NCBI RefSeq assembly: GCF_023349185.1
Contig: NZ_JAKIKY010000007.1
Location: forward strand, 62,001-126,000
Direction: 5' to 3'
Length of the DNA: 64,000 nucleotides
Origin: Shewanella aquimarina
GTDB lineage: Bacteria > Pseudomonadota > Gammaproteobacteria > Enterobacterales > Shewanellaceae
In this document: positions 19,859-30,181 of the stretch, piece after piece
Position numbering within the stretch: the stretch's first letter is position 1
How the letters are laid out: each line of letters opens with the position of its first letter
The notes under the pieces: generated by a model
Told to the model about the DNA's origin: nothing
What the model saw: the letters and a program-made list of their open reading frames with translations, nothing else
The model's database searches: none
Made by a program: the position numbers and the translations under genes

Positions 19859-20809
19859 ATGACACAACCTCCTCAAGGCTTGCAGATCAAACTGGCTAAT
19901 CCACGTGGCTTTTGCGCCGGTGTCGACAGGGCCATCAGCATAGTCGAAAGAGCGCTCGAGCTGTTTTCGCCGCCTATTTATGTGCGCCACGAAGTGGTAC
20001 ATAACAGATATGTGGTGGAAAATCTGAAAGACAGGGGCGCCGTATTTGTCGACGAGCTAGATCAAGTGCCAGACGACAGCATAGTGATCTTCAGTGCCCA
20101 CGGCGTATCTCAGGCGGTTCGCGCCGAGGCGAAAAAGCGTGGTCTGAGAGTGTTCGATGCGACATGCCCCTTGGTGACTAAGGTACACCTTCAGGTGACT
20201 AGAGCCAGTCGTAAGGGAATTGAGTGCATTCTTATCGGTCATGCGGGCCATCCTGAGGTTGAGGGAACCATGGGACAATACGATAACCCTGAAGGGGGCG
20301 TGTTGTTGGTGGAGTCCCCCGCCGATGTTGAGGCCTTAGTGGTTAAAGATCCAGATAACCTCTGCTTCGTCACACAGACCACCTTGTCTATGGATGATAC
20401 CGCAGATGTGATCGCCGCCCTGCAGAAGCGTTTCCCTTCAATTCAAGGGCCGCGTAAGGACGATATCTGCTATGCCACCCAAAACCGACAAGATGCGGTG
20501 CGTAATGTTGCCGATGATGTTGACCTCTTTATTGTTGTGGGCTCTAAGAACAGCTCAAATTCGAACCGTTTGATGGAACTTGCCATCAAGAAGGGCACTC
20601 AGTCTTATCTTGTCGACAATGCCGATGACATAAAATTAGAGTGGTTTAACAATATCTCTAAGGTCGCCGTAACTGCTGGCGCGTCTGCGCCAGAGGTCCT
20701 CGTTCAGCAGGTAATCGATGCAATAGCCAAGCTGGCCCCGAGTGTCATTACAGAGGTAGAAGGGCGTAAAGAAGATACTGTATTTGCCGTACCGGCGGAA
20801 TTGCGATAG
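19859..20809 (+). CDS. ispH: 4-hydroxy-3-methylbut-2-enyl diphosphate reductase
   Basis: 316 residues, E. coli IspH length. It carries out the last step of the non-mevalonate isoprenoid pathway, making IPP and DMAPP, with an iron-sulfur cluster held by C19 ([12 protein letters not shown]), C103 ([11 protein letters not shown]) and C204 ([11 protein letters not shown]). The E in EVEGTMGQ near 134 and TQTTLSMDD near 172 are also conserved. It is the last gene of the ileS operon, two bases after fkpB, with AGGAGC upstream, and ends in a strong terminator that separates it from the pilin operon. Confidence 0.97.
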   Translation: MTQPPQGLQIKLANPRGFCAGVDRAISIVERALELFSPPIYVRHEVVHNRYVVENLKDRGAVFVDELDQVPDDSIVIFSAHGVSQAVRAEAKKRGLRVFDATCPLVTKVHLQVTRASRKGIECILIGHAGHPEVEGTMGQYDNPEGGVLLVESPADVEALVVKDPDNLCFVTQTTLSMDDTADVIAALQKRFPSIQGPRKDDICYATQNRQDAVRNVADDVDLFIVVGSKNSSNSNRLMELAIKKGTQSYLVDNADDIKLEWFNNISKVAVTAGASAPEVLVQQVIDAIAKLAPSVITEVEGRKEDTVFAVPAELR

Positions 20810-20828
20810 GTATCTTGCTGTTTTGATG

Positions 20829-20859
20829 AGAAAAGGAGGCTTAGCCTCCTTTTTTATTG
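20829..20859 (+). terminator. Terminator of the ileS-ispH operon
   Basis: AAAAGGAGGC and GCCTCCTTTTTT arms around TTA. Confidence 0.9.
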
Positions 20860-21039
20860 TCTAAAAATCACACTCGGCATATTGAATTTTATTTTTAGAC
20901 CTAATATTACTAGCGAGTAACATTCGACTAATCTATGATTAACTAGTATAGTTTAAAGTTATGCTAACTTTCAGATTTTAAAAGACTAAACGGCTGGAAC
21001 GACTGTCAAAAGTATGGCTAATATCGGAGATTTGACATC

Positions 21040-21558
21040 ATGGTAAAAGGTGGGAAAGGGTTTTCCCTAATAGAGGTGATGGTATCGCTCGTCATTCTTG
21101 TTATTGGCCTGATCGGCATATTTAATCTGCACGTTGTTTCCAAGCGCGGCAGCTTCGAGTCTTTTCAGCAGACCCAAGCTTCATACTACGCCAACGATAT
21201 TATCAATCGTATGAAGTTAAATCCTACCCAGTTAGCAAATTATGCGGGCACCTATAGTGGTGCCCCAAGTTCAGTCAGCAAGCAATGTCAAGGAGCTACA
21301 ATATGTTCGTCCTCGGAGATGGTTGCTTGGGATCTGTATGAGTGGCAAACATTGTTCAATGGTACCGCTGAGCAGGTAGGTACTCAGAATGTTGGAGGGT
21401 TAGATACGCCAACGGCTTGTATTGTGATTAATGGCAATAGTGTATTGGTTACCATGGCTTGGAAAGGTATTCGTGAAACTTCAATTGCCTCAGCGACTTC
21501 TGATTGTGGATCTACTACTGCAAATCGACGACTCTATTCAGTTCAAACGGTGATTTAA
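21040..21558 (+). CDS. pilV: Minor type IV pilin PilV
   Basis: 172 residues. The class III leader is MVKGGKG with cleavage before FSLIEVMVSLVILVIGL; Glu5 of the mature protein (FSLIE) is present. PilV is a minor pilin in the tip complex that primes type IV pilus assembly. Mature Cys residues (CQGATIC, ACIV, DCGS) could form disulfides. It is first in the pilV-W-X-Y1-E operon, 230 bases after ispH, a neighbourhood shared with Pseudomonas. The coding sequence is clearly more AT-rich than the preceding housekeeping genes. Confidence 0.9.
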   Translation: MVKGGKGFSLIEVMVSLVILVIGLIGIFNLHVVSKRGSFESFQQTQASYYANDIINRMKLNPTQLANYAGTYSGAPSSVSKQCQGATICSSSEMVAWDLYEWQTLFNGTAEQVGTQNVGGLDTPTACIVINGNSVLVTMAWKGIRETSIASATSDCGSTTANRRLYSVQTVI

Positions 21559-21563
21559 ACGGG

Positions 21564-22538
21564 ATGAAGATTTTAATTATGCGTACTCAGTCAGGGATGT
21601 CTCTCGTTGAGCTGATGGTAGCACTTGTTATTAGTCTGTTTTTATCGGCAGGCATCTTCACTATGTTTAGCATGTCTGCTTCTAATGTCACGACAACAAG
21701 TCAGTTTAATCAACTGCAAGAAAATGGCCGTATAGCCTTAGCCATTATGGAACGAGACATAAGTCAGCTTGCCTTCATGGGGGATATGACTGGCACCGAC
21801 TTTATTGTGGGAAATAATACAACAATATCCTCTGCTGCGGTCCCCAATGACTGTATCGGAGGCGGGGTTAATAATGCGACCTTACCTAATGGTACACCTT
21901 CGCATTTTAGGAGGATTTGGGGTTATGAGGCTGGCGTTAGTGGCGTAGCTTTTAATTGTCTTACTGGGGTGAATGCTAATACAGATGTATTGCAAATTAA
22001 GCGTTTGGTTGGGCCTAATGTCTTGGCTCCAAATAATGTGTCTAGTCACTATGTAGCAACCACTTCTAGTCAAGCGATTTTTTTTACGGGCAATCAAGTG
22101 ACCCCGGTACTCACAAATAGTCGATTTTGGGAGTATCAACATCATATCTATTTCATAAGAAATGATGGAACGATTCCTGTTTTAAGAAGAAGGACGCTTA
22201 CCGTCGCAAATGGAATGAATAATGAGGAACAGCTCGTTGAAGGGATAGAAAACTTAAGGGTTTTGTACGGCGTCGATGATGATGGTGATGATATTCCTAA
22301 TCGCTATGTGCCCGTTGGTAACGTGAATACCGTAATGTGGGACAACCAATCATTTCAACGGATCGTGGCACTAAAAGTGTTTTTGCTTGTTCGCTCTGTG
22401 GATCAGGATCCTAGCTATACTAATGAGACTCAATATCAGTTAGGCGATAAAACGATATTAGCTCCTCAGGATCATTTTAGGCGCAAGGTAATGTCGACCA
22501 CTGTCATGCTTGAAAATCCAGTGCTGATTAGGAATTAA
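21564..22538 (+). CDS. pilW: Minor type IV pilin PilW
   Basis: About 324 residues. The leader MKILIMRTQSG precedes the prepilin motif MSLVELMVALVISLFLSAG, in which mature residue 5 is Glu; the first mature residue is Met rather than Phe, as in other PilW proteins. An ATG at 21564 lies six bases after pilV; a second ATG at 21579 (MRTQSG) is equally possible. The C-terminal half includes YGVDDDGDDIPNRYVPVGNV, typical of PilW. It joins PilV and PilX in the tip complex under PilY1. It overlaps the next gene's first possible start. Confidence 0.9.
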   Translation: MKILIMRTQSGMSLVELMVALVISLFLSAGIFTMFSMSASNVTTTSQFNQLQENGRIALAIMERDISQLAFMGDMTGTDFIVGNNTTISSAAVPNDCIGGGVNNATLPNGTPSHFRRIWGYEAGVSGVAFNCLTGVNANTDVLQIKRLVGPNVLAPNNVSSHYVATTSSQAIFFTGNQVTPVLTNSRFWEYQHHIYFIRNDGTIPVLRRRTLTVANGMNNEEQLVEGIENLRVLYGVDDDGDDIPNRYVPVGNVNTVMWDNQSFQRIVALKVFLLVRSVDQDPSYTNETQYQLGDKTILAPQDHFRRKVMSTTVMLENPVLIRN

Positions 22539-22549
22539 TGAGGTTGCAA

Positions 22550-23020
22550 ATGAACAAACAGAAAGGCGTTGTACTCTTTTTTGCCTTAATCGTTTTGATT
22601 CTTATGACGGTTATTGGCGTTGCATTGGCGGTTAATTCTACTCAGTCTTTAAGAATGGCGGGGGCTGGAGCCGAACGAATTGAAGCAAAAGCCTTGGCCG
22701 ATGGTGGCGTTGCTGCCGTGCTATTAAATAAAACACAGGCTTTTTTGGCTACCATGACAACAATTGACGATCAGAACTCTTTTTCTGGTGGAAAGCAGGT
22801 ATTAACGCCTTTGCCATTGGTGGATGACGGTGCGGGAAATTTAATTGTTCAGCCGAAAAACGTGTCTTGTCAGAGAAGTGCGGCGGCCAGTGGTACAGAT
22901 TTATTTAAATGTCGCAGAATTGAAATCTCGAGCCAGGTTAGTTTTGGTCGAGATAATTTGGGACAAGTGTTAGTTGTAACAGGTATTGAGCAGGAAGTGC
23001 TCAGTGGGAGCGGGTCATGA
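22550..23020 (+). CDS. pilX: Minor type IV pilin PilX
   Basis: About 156 residues. The N-terminus is MNKQKG followed by VVLFFALIVLILMTVIG, then NSTQSLRMAGAGAERIEAKALADGG, the usual PilX arrangement (SMRMAGN-like stretch and helix). The mature position 5 Glu is missing, as is common for PilX-type proteins. I prefer the ATG at 22550 with GAGG six bases upstream; an ATG at 22538 overlapping the pilW stop adds four residues. It ends in an ATGA overlap with pilY1, which argues for translational coupling. Confidence 0.85.
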   Translation: MNKQKGVVLFFALIVLILMTVIGVALAVNSTQSLRMAGAGAERIEAKALADGGVAAVLLNKTQAFLATMTTIDDQNSFSGGKQVLTPLPLVDDGAGNLIVQPKNVSCQRSAAASGTDLFKCRRIEISSQVSFGRDNLGQVLVVTGIEQEVLSGSGS

Positions 23021-26000
23021 AGTTTAATAAAATTTTATTTGCAAGCCTAGTTACAGCATTGGCTTTGCCTGTTCAGTCTTTTGCTGATGATACTGATCTT
23101 TATTTAAATCCAGCACAGAATAATGTACGTCCACAAGTGCTGATTATTTTTGATAATTCAGGAAGTATGGATACCATTTTGGATGGTGTCCCAGGTGGGT
23201 ATGAACCGGAAACTGTCTATGATGCGGTGGGGAGTTCGAACTCTTATCAAGGAAGAATGATCTATTTTACCGTCGGTACCGGGATGGATGAATCATCGCT
23301 GCCCGTACCCGATAGTCCTTCTGAATCCAGACGCTTTAATGATTTCTTAAATGGCTGTAAAGCCGCCAGGGATGCGTTGAATCAGTATGGACGTTTCACC
23401 GGTTATATCAGGGAGTTTATTAAAAAAGGTAAGGGTAAAGCAACCTGGCAGCCTATAAAAGAGAATAGTGGTGCAGAGACTAATAATCCAATAGATTGCT
23501 GGGAAGACATTGAATTAGGTTACAACAGTAACAATGATGATGGCAGTGCTTATAAGACTGGCTTTGCCTCTGGTTTTCCTAAAGATGGAGATGTAAATTC
23601 GCCGTGGGATGATTCAACTAATGCACAAGAGAGAGCAAAAAATTTAGGTTGGAATAATGGGGAGTTGGTAACTCTCTATACCGATAATTATTTACGCTGG
23701 TATACCCTATATAAGAATAATTTATTGCCAATCCCCCCTGACGGAGAAGGGTTTACTCGTTTAGAAATTGCCAAGAAGGCAATTTCTGGTGTTATTAGCT
23801 CCATACCTTCGGTGGATTTTGGTCTAGCGGTTTTTAACCTGAATTTCCCTAATGAAGGGGATAGCGATGGTGGTCGTATCGTTGCTGGTATACGCTCTAG
23901 AACATCTGCAGAAAAAGATACTTTGCTTGGTACCATTAATAACTTACCAGCTAAAACGAATACGCCACTATGTGAAACGCTGTTTGAAGCATATCGTTAC
24001 TTCTCAGGCGGTCCAATAACTTATGGGCATGCTGATTCCGATTATAATGGCAAGGATATTAAGTATACCGCCAATCGCCCTATGTACGATACCAGCATAG
24101 AAGATGGAGCGAATTATAAAACGCCTTTATCTGAATGTAATAAAGTTGCGCATGTCATCTATATTACAGATGGTGCTCCAGTGTTAGATGATAGTGCTAA
24201 TGATTTTATCAAGGCTTTAAATGATGATCCGTATGTCTATAAGGCAGCAAGCGGTGACCAACCTGCTAAAGTAAGTTATCTGCCAGCATTAGCAGAATAT
24301 ATGTTTGCCAATGATTTATTGCCAGATGTAGAAAATAAGCAGCGTGTAGTGACTCATACCATAGGTTTTAGTCTTGGCGAAGATTCTGAGGCAGAACCTT
24401 TGTTGGTTGAAACAGCCGCTCGATCCTATTTGATGACTTCTGAAGGTAAGAAGGTTTTTGGTACTTATCGAAGTGCCAATGATGTAAGGGGATTGCAAGC
24501 AGCTGTTAGTAATATTATTGATTCAATTCCGCAGACGGGACAGCGTTTTTCTGCCCCAGGTGTCGCTTTTAGTAATGCGGATCCGACGAGAACATTAGAC
24601 TCAGCTTACTATGCGCTCTTTCGTCCAGAACAGAGTCCCAAGTGGGCAGGAAATCTGAAAAAACTGAAAGTTAATTCCTCTGGTACTTTAGTTGATTCTA
24701 CCGGGAAGCCTGCTATTGACAGTTCTGGCGGTATTGCCGAAAGCTCATGTAGTTTGTGGAGTTCTTGTACAGGTGGCACTGACGGTAATGATGTTGTTTT
24801 AGGTGGCGCTGCGCGTACGATAGATCCTGATAGCCGAACGATTTGGAGCGATATTGGTGGTGCAGGAAAGTTTGCCAAACTTACCCGAACAAATGCTTCA
24901 AGTTATGCGGGAGGGGATGATGCTCTAGCGACTTATCTTGGACTAGCTAAATTGGATGTTGATGCGGAATTGACTGCTACATTTGATTGGATCAAGGGTA
25001 AAAATGTCGATAGAGATTCAGAAGGCGTTTTGACCTCTGAGGATTTCTCCGGTGTTAGAGGGGATATCATGGGGGATCCGCTGCATTCTCAACCTTTGGC
25101 TATTGATTACGGCGGTGATGGATCCAATGTTCGTATCTTTGTAGGTACAAATCATGGAGCGCTACATGCTTTTAGGGATTATGGCCCATCAGTGAATGAG
25201 AGTTGGGCATTTATGCCGTATCAGCTTCTTCCGAATCTAGCAACCATACGTCGTGACAGCTATTTAGCGGGACATAGTGTCTACGGTATGGATGGCTCTC
25301 CTGTAGCTCATATTGAGCGTAATGCTTCTGGAGCGATAACCAAAGCTTGGTTGTTTGTTGGGATGCGCAGAGGCGGCCAATCTTATTATGCTATTAATAT
25401 CACAAATCCAGATTCTCCATCTTTGATGTGGCAGATAACTAATAATACCAATGGTTTTACTGATATGGGACAGACTTGGTCTACCCCTGTGGTTACCAAA
25501 ATACCTGGTTCAGATAAACCTGTAGTTGTTTTTGGTGGTGGATATAATCAGGGGTATGATTCCGGTGTAGGATCTAATTCTGTTGGCCGTTTGGTTTATC
25601 TTGTAGATGCAGAAACGGGTAATTTAATTCATAGTTTTGGCGCCAATGGTAATACATCTCTTGCTGGCATTGAGGACTCGATCGTTGGTTCAATCGCGAC
25701 CTTAGATAGTAATAGTGATGGCTACACCGACCGACTCTATGCTGCTGATTTAGGCGGAAACATTTGGCGTATGGATTTGCCTTCTGCTGAAAAGAGCACT
25801 TGGAGTGGATTTAAGTTTGCAGAGTTAGGGGGGAGTATTGCATCGAGTGATCGACGTTTCTTTTATGAGCCTACCGTCGCACAAACTTATTTTACAAATA
25901 CAACGAAAGTTACTGTGACGGATGGTTCTGGAACCACTACAACCGTCGCCTATCAAAATGTTCCCTATGATGCTGTGACTTTGGGCTCAGGTAATAGAGC

Positions 26001-26583
26001 AGATCCTTTGAATTTAAATACAGATGATATGTTTTTTGTCTTACAGGATCGATATGTTATTTCACAGCAGTTTGGCGATGGTGGTACAGCAGTGCCCACA
26101 CCGATAACACTTGCTAATCTTTATGATGTTACTTCGGCGTCACCTTCAACAGAGACTGAAAACATTGAGTTTGGTACGAAGAAAGGCTGGTATTTTAACT
26201 TTGCTGTAACCGGTGAGAAGAGCCTTTCTCCATCTGTGGTCATCAAGGGTAAAGTATATTTTACTTCCTTCATTCCAACTCAACCTGCGGCAGACCAAAA
26301 CGTTTGTAGTGTATCTTCGGTTGGACGTTTATATACGCTGGATTTACATAAAGGGGGACGCTTCACTGAGGAGTATGTTATTGATGTCTGTGATAACTGT
26401 ATCCCTCAACCTCCTAAGATTATTACGCCGCCTGTAGATCCTGATAATCCAGGAAGCGAGTCCGAACCAGTTCTTATTATTGGTAAGGGCAAGTGTGATG
26501 AAGATGGGGAAAACTGTACAGGAACAGTAGGATTAGAGTCTGGCCTGACTACTAATAAAATTTATTACCACATAGATGAGTAG
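23017..26583 (+). CDS. pilY1: PilY1-type pilus tip adhesin
   Basis: 1188 residues with a Sec signal peptide ending QSFADD. The N-terminal half has a von Willebrand A-like fold with a MIDAS motif FDNSGSMD near residue 44. The C-terminal half is a PilY-type beta-propeller starting near [19 protein letters not shown], with a calcium loop DSNSDGYTD near 897-905 followed by [15 protein letters not shown]. PilY1 sits at the pilus tip, promotes extension and controls retraction and surface attachment. The start ATG overlaps the pilX TGA. The gene is strikingly AT-rich compared with flanking genes, as adhesins under diversifying selection often are. Confidence 0.92.
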   Translation: MKFNKILFASLVTALALPVQSFADDTDLYLNPAQNNVRPQVLIIFDNSGSMDTILDGVPGGYEPETVYDAVGSSNSYQGRMIYFTVGTGMDESSLPVPDSPSESRRFNDFLNGCKAARDALNQYGRFTGYIREFIKKGKGKATWQPIKENSGAETNNPIDCWEDIELGYNSNNDDGSAYKTGFASGFPKDGDVNSPWDDSTNAQERAKNLGWNNGELVTLYTDNYLRWYTLYKNNLLPIPPDGEGFTRLEIAKKAISGVISSIPSVDFGLAVFNLNFPNEGDSDGGRIVAGIRSRTSAEKDTLLGTINNLPAKTNTPLCETLFEAYRYFSGGPITYGHADSDYNGKDIKYTANRPMYDTSIEDGANYKTPLSECNKVAHVIYITDGAPVLDDSANDFIKALNDDPYVYKAASGDQPAKVSYLPALAEYMFANDLLPDVENKQRVVTHTIGFSLGEDSEAEPLLVETAARSYLMTSEGKKVFGTYRSANDVRGLQAAVSNIIDSIPQTGQRFSAPGVAFSNADPTRTLDSAYYALFRPEQSPKWAGNLKKLKVNSSGTLVDSTGKPAIDSSGGIAESSCSLWSSCTGGTDGNDVVLGGAARTIDPDSRTIWSDIGGAGKFAKLTRTNASSYAGGDDALATYLGLAKLDVDAELTATFDWIKGKNVDRDSEGVLTSEDFSGVRGDIMGDPLHSQPLAIDYGGDGSNVRIFVGTNHGALHAFRDYGPSVNESWAFMPYQLLPNLATIRRDSYLAGHSVYGMDGSPVAHIERNASGAITKAWLFVGMRRGGQSYYAINITNPDSPSLMWQITNNTNGFTDMGQTWSTPVVTKIPGSDKPVVVFGGGYNQGYDSGVGSNSVGRLVYLVDAETGNLIHSFGANGNTSLAGIEDSIVGSIATLDSNSDGYTDRLYAADLGGNIWRMDLPSAEKSTWSGFKFAELGGSIASSDRRFFYEPTVAQTYFTNTTKVTVTDGSGTTTTVAYQNVPYDAVTLGSGNRADPLNLNTDDMFFVLQDRYVISQQFGDGGTAVPTPITLANLYDVTSASPSTETENIEFGTKKGWYFNFAVTGEKSLSPSVVIKGKVYFTSFIPTQPAADQNVCSVSSVGRLYTLDLHKGGRFTEEYVIDVCDNCIPQPPKIITPPVDPDNPGSESEPVLIIGKGKCDEDGENCTGTVGLESGLTTNKIYYHIDE

Positions 26584-26590
26584 TGTTTTA

Positions 26591-26989
26591 ATGAAGAAGA
26601 GTCGTTTAGTTGGTTTTACACTGATTGAGTTGATGATTGTTGTTGCAATTATTGGTATTTTGGCCGCAATAGCTTATCCGTCATACGTAGATTACATCAC
26701 CAAGAGCGCACGTTCTGAGGGCGTCGCAGCGGTGATGAGAGTAGCTAATTTACAGGAGCAGTATTATTTAGATAATCGTGCTTATGCGACGGATATGACC
26801 AAGCTAGGGCTAAGTGCAAATCCGTTTGTTACCGAGCATGGTCATTATAGTTTGGCCTCGGCAGGTACTGGTTCTTTTACTATTACCGCAACGGCGAAAG
26901 GGGCACAGGCAAGCAGGGACTCAACCTGTGGCACTATTACTATGACATCGGCAGGTGTTAAGGGGCCTTCAGTGGAGTGTTGGAAATGA
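26591..26989 (+). CDS. pilE: Minor type IV pilin PilE
   Basis: About 132 residues. The leader MKKSRLVG precedes [24 protein letters not shown], a textbook type IV prepilin sequence with Glu5. The C-terminus has two cysteines (DSTCG and VECWK) that probably make a D-loop disulfide. Because it closes the minor pilin operon it is most likely PilE of the Pseudomonas scheme rather than the major subunit. An upstream ATG at 26576 overlapping the pilY1 end would lengthen the leader by five residues and is less likely. Confidence 0.9.
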   Translation: MKKSRLVGFTLIELMIVVAIIGILAAIAYPSYVDYITKSARSEGVAAVMRVANLQEQYYLDNRAYATDMTKLGLSANPFVTEHGHYSLASAGTGSFTITATAKGAQASRDSTCGTITMTSAGVKGPSVECWK

Positions 26990-27285
26990 ATAAGTTAATT
27001 GCAACTTTATCTTGCGTTGTTGCGCTAGGTGTAACCTCTTCAGTATTTGCTGCTAAACAGGATTATAAGTGTTTCATTCAAAGCTCTAAGAAAGGTGAGC
27101 AAGTAGTTTTTTATCGATGGGATATTAAAGACGCTAAAATACGAGCTAATAGTTTGGTGGGGAAGCGGCTAAGCGATAGCAGTGGAAAGAAATATTTCAT
27201 TAAGAGTGTTGAGGAATGCGTGCCATTAAATGAAGAGTTTTCGAGTGGTAAGGCCAGGAAGATTGATGGCCAAACACTAAGATAG
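26986..27285 (+). CDS. tapY2: TapY2-type type IVa pilus accessory protein
   Basis: 99 residues with a signal peptide ([22 protein letters not shown]) and a small basic mature domain starting [16 protein letters not shown] with cysteines in YKCFI and EECVPL that could pair. From its place after pilE and its size I assign it to the TapY2 group named from Aeromonas type IV pilus loci, in the position PilY2 occupies in Pseudomonas. Its biochemical role is not known. The ATG overlaps the pilE TGA (ATGA), so it is translationally coupled. A terminator follows. Confidence 0.75.
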   Translation: MNKLIATLSCVVALGVTSSVFAAKQDYKCFIQSSKKGEQVVFYRWDIKDAKIRANSLVGKRLSDSSGKKYFIKSVEECVPLNEEFSSGKARKIDGQTLR

Positions 27286-27313
27286 AGTGTTAGATATTTT
27301 TATTTAGCCAAAT

Positions 27314-27349
27314 GTAAAAAGGCCCCAACGAAAAGTAGGGCCTTTTTAC
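27314..27349. terminator. Bidirectional terminator between tapY2 and fimT-type gene
   Basis: AAAAAGGCCC and GGGCCTTTTTA arms around a 15-base loop, between convergent transcription units. Confidence 0.8.
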
Positions 27350-27358
27350 ATTCTAGTT

Positions 27359-27850
27359 TTAGCAGGCGTTACCATCGGTCCCATAAGAGACTATACCGCT
27401 GGTGCTTAGAGAAACGCTCTTCGAATCACTGGCTCTACCGTTTGGACAATAGATTACAGTCCCGCCGGAAGAAAGCCCATCAGCGGAAAAAGTCATTGAG
27501 ATGGCCGATGCTTTAACTTTGTCTTGGCTATTGAAACTATTGATAGCTCTTAGTTCATGGTCTGTATTTGTCGCATCAGTTATGTAAACTCTGATGCCAC
27601 CACTCCAGTCTGTACTTGTTCCGCATGACGTTGCCGTAGCGAAAGAGCATACATTTACCGTTGCACCATAACTAACGGCTTGGTTGCGGGCAAAAGCGAA
27701 GAGATCGTGAATTTTTTCAACGTTATTGTTTACCCTAACTTGTTCATATACAGAGGTTAAAGAGGGAACGCCGATAGTCAAGAGTATTGCGGCAACGGCA
27801 ATGGTGACCATCAATTCTACTAAGGTAAAGCCTTTATTATTGTTACACAT
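27359..27850 (-). CDS. GspH/FimT-family pseudopilin, copy 1
   Basis: 163 residues. The leader MCNNNKG precedes FTLVELMVTIAVAAILLTIGVPSL, with Glu5, then the FimT/GspH pattern FARNQAVSYGATVNVC and a C-terminal CPNGRASD and TSGIVSYG. Cysteines VCSF/SCGT and YCPNG/GNAC could form disulfides. It lies 135 bases downstream of a related pseudopilin gene in the same orientation and converges on the pilV operon. Unlike its neighbour it lacks a C-terminal GRxR motif (it reads GIVS there), so it may be a structural minor pilin (FimU-like) rather than a DNA receptor. Confidence 0.85.
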   Translation of the reverse strand: MCNNNKGFTLVELMVTIAVAAILLTIGVPSLTSVYEQVRVNNNVEKIHDLFAFARNQAVSYGATVNVCSFATATSCGTSTDWSGGIRVYITDATNTDHELRAINSFNSQDKVKASAISMTFSADGLSSGGTVIYCPNGRASDSKSVSLSTSGIVSYGTDGNAC

Positions 27851-27985
27851 CTAAAGTTCCTCGCTGATACTGATACAAAGTATAAGCGAGAAGTTTTAGG
27901 ATTTCAGTATATATAAGCTATTCTTTTTAATGCCAATAATTTGTCGGCTTGATTAAAATTGGCGTGAAGTATTACTGTGAGCTTG

Positions 27986-28498
27986 TTATTGGTTGCAGCT
28001 AATATTTTTCTCCTTCGAAAATCGCACTCTACCGGCCTGATTGACGATGACGGCTTTGGAATAAGGGCTGTTTGCTGAATCTGGACAATACCTAAGTGTA
28101 CCGTTGCTGCCCGATGCGAGCCCATCGGGTTGAAAACGAGCGGCGGCTCGGTTGTAGTAGACAATGTCACTGCTATCGAATGTAGTGGTTTGCATTAGCA
28201 ACTTATCTGCGCCGTCGATTTGATTACTGGTTCCAGAGTCGGTGAAAACGCTGAGCCCTAGATGCCAGTCATTGCTACATTGATTGTCTTTGAGCGGACA
28301 TACAGTAACCCGCACACCGTAGTTAATGGCGTTATTTCTCGCAAACTGCAGTGTTTGTTGGATGATTTTTATGGCGGCATCGGCTCGATAAGCTCTATGT
28401 AAGTCCGACAAGTTGGGTATGGCTATAGAAAGTAGGATGGTCGATACGGCGATAGTGACCATTAATTCAATAAGCGTAAATCCATTGCTATGTTTCAT
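27986..28498 (-). CDS. fimT: GspH/FimT-family pseudopilin, copy 2 (FimT candidate)
   Basis: 170 residues. The leader MKHSNG precedes FTLIELMVTIAVSTILLSIAIPNL. The core FARNNAINYGVRVTVCPLK and the C-terminal LRYCPDS and NQAGRVRFSKEK are FimT-like. The GRVR fits the GRxR motif reported for the DNA-binding face of FimT proteins in natural transformation. It is upstream of the related gene on the same strand, so the two may be co-transcribed. The fimT symbol rests on the motif and context and is moderate in confidence. Confidence 0.8.
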   Translation of the reverse strand: MKHSNGFTLIELMVTIAVSTILLSIAIPNLSDLHRAYRADAAIKIIQQTLQFARNNAINYGVRVTVCPLKDNQCSNDWHLGLSVFTDSGTSNQIDGADKLLMQTTTFDSSDIVYYNRAAARFQPDGLASGSNGTLRYCPDSANSPYSKAVIVNQAGRVRFSKEKNISCNQ

Positions 28499-28731
28499 GG
28501 CGATTCCTTGCTGTGTTTAGTCTATGCTTCCTGCAATGACCTGAACTCGTTTTTTGGGCGAGTTCATTGAGTATAGAAGAGTTGCTTCAGGTTTAGGCGA
28601 CAGCTATATATTGTTCTGCTCTATGAATATTGAATCATTTTATCTCTCGATATAATCATCTTTGGTGGTTTGGATGGACGTGGTAAGCTAGTGCCTAATA
28701 AGCTTAGGTTTTGTTGAATTTGGGTCAGTAG

Positions 28732-29088
<357 letters not shown>

Positions 29089-29098
29089 ATTCGCCAAA

Positions 29099-29135
29099 AG
29101 AAAACCGCTGATGATAAGTCAGCGGTTTTTTTATA
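29099..29135. terminator. Bidirectional terminator between glnB and nagR
   Basis: AAAACCGCTGA and TCAGCGGTTTTTTT around TGATAAG. Confidence 0.85.
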
Positions 29136-29158
29136 TCAGTTTCTCGAGCCCAACTATA

Positions 29159-30181
29159 TTAGCTGGCTCTCGGCTTTGCCGACGAGTCTCTTAGCACTGG
29201 CTCAGGAATAAACACCTGGTGAGTCGTCTCACTTTGCTTGTTGCCTTGATTTTCGATGAGTAACTCGGTCGCCGTCTGGGCAATCAACTTATTAGGTTGA
29301 TGGACTGTGGTTAACTTAGGCCAGGTTTGCCTTGAGAAGGGGCTATCCTCGAAGCCAACGATAGAGAGTTCCTCGGGTATCGCGACCCCAGCTAACCTTG
29401 CCGCAAAGAGTGCACCCGCGGCAATTTCATCGTTACAGGCCACAATGGCGGTAGGGCGATGCGACTTAGCCAGCAGGGTTTTAGCCCCTTCAACGCCCGA
29501 TTCAAAAGAATACTGGCCGTTAATGATGTTTGACTCATCCAGTGTTAAGTTGTTGCTTTGCAGGGCCGCCTTAAACCCCGCTAGACGTTCCTTGGTGGAT
29601 TCGTGCTGGTGGTCACCACTCAGGAAGGCGATATTTTTATGTCCCAAGTCGATAAGATGCTGAGTGATGGATACCGCGCCATGTTTGTCATTGACCAGGA
29701 TCGATAAGCCATCGGTCGGGCTCACCTCTTCACCTGCAATAATGCGGACATAATTGGCGTTAATCTGATCTAGGGCCTCTAAGACTTTTGGATCTTCCGA
29801 CAGCGGCGGGGTGAGAACTAAGCCCGACAGCCTGGCCTGGCGCACCATATCGACCAGCTCCTGGCAGATATTGTCGGACTTGGCATCGCAGGGGTGGATG
29901 AGTAGCTCATAGCCTCTTTGCTTACAGGAAGACAAAATACCATTTTGCATATCAATGACATAGTAGGCATTGGGGTTGTCGTAGACAAAGGCGATCACAT
30001 AGGATTTTGTGCCGGCTAGATTACGGGCTGCCACATTGGGTTGATAGTTGAGTGCGGCAATGGCCTGATTGACTTTATCTATTGTCGCCTGACGAACCGA
30101 AGGTTCGTTATTCGTAACCCGTGAAACCGTTTTTATGGAGACGCCGGCATATTTTGCGACGTCATTAATGGTGACTTTCAT
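29159..30181 (-). CDS. nagR: LacI-family repressor of GlcNAc catabolism (NagR)
   Basis: 340 residues. The N-terminal helix-turn-helix reads TINDVAKYAGVSIKTVSRV, and the hinge helix LNYQPNVAARNLAG is typical of LacI/PurR proteins. The rest is a periplasmic-binding-protein-like effector domain with a C-terminal STVGFEDSP-like stretch (IVGFEDSPFSRQ). In Shewanella the LacI-type NagR represses GlcNAc and chitin genes and responds to a pathway sugar; the assignment here rests on its position at the edge of the nag locus and the five matching palindromes. It is divergent from the TonB receptor, with one operator between them, so some autoregulation is possible. Confidence 0.88.
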   Translation of the reverse strand: MKVTINDVAKYAGVSIKTVSRVTNNEPSVRQATIDKVNQAIAALNYQPNVAARNLAGTKSYVIAFVYDNPNAYYVIDMQNGILSSCKQRGYELLIHPCDAKSDNICQELVDMVRQARLSGLVLTPPLSEDPKVLEALDQINANYVRIIAGEEVSPTDGLSILVNDKHGAVSITQHLIDLGHKNIAFLSGDHQHESTKERLAGFKAALQSNNLTLDESNIINGQYSFESGVEGAKTLLAKSHRPTAIVACNDEIAAGALFAARLAGVAIPEELSIVGFEDSPFSRQTWPKLTTVHQPNKLIAQTATELLIENQGNKQSETTHQVFIPEPVLRDSSAKPRAS

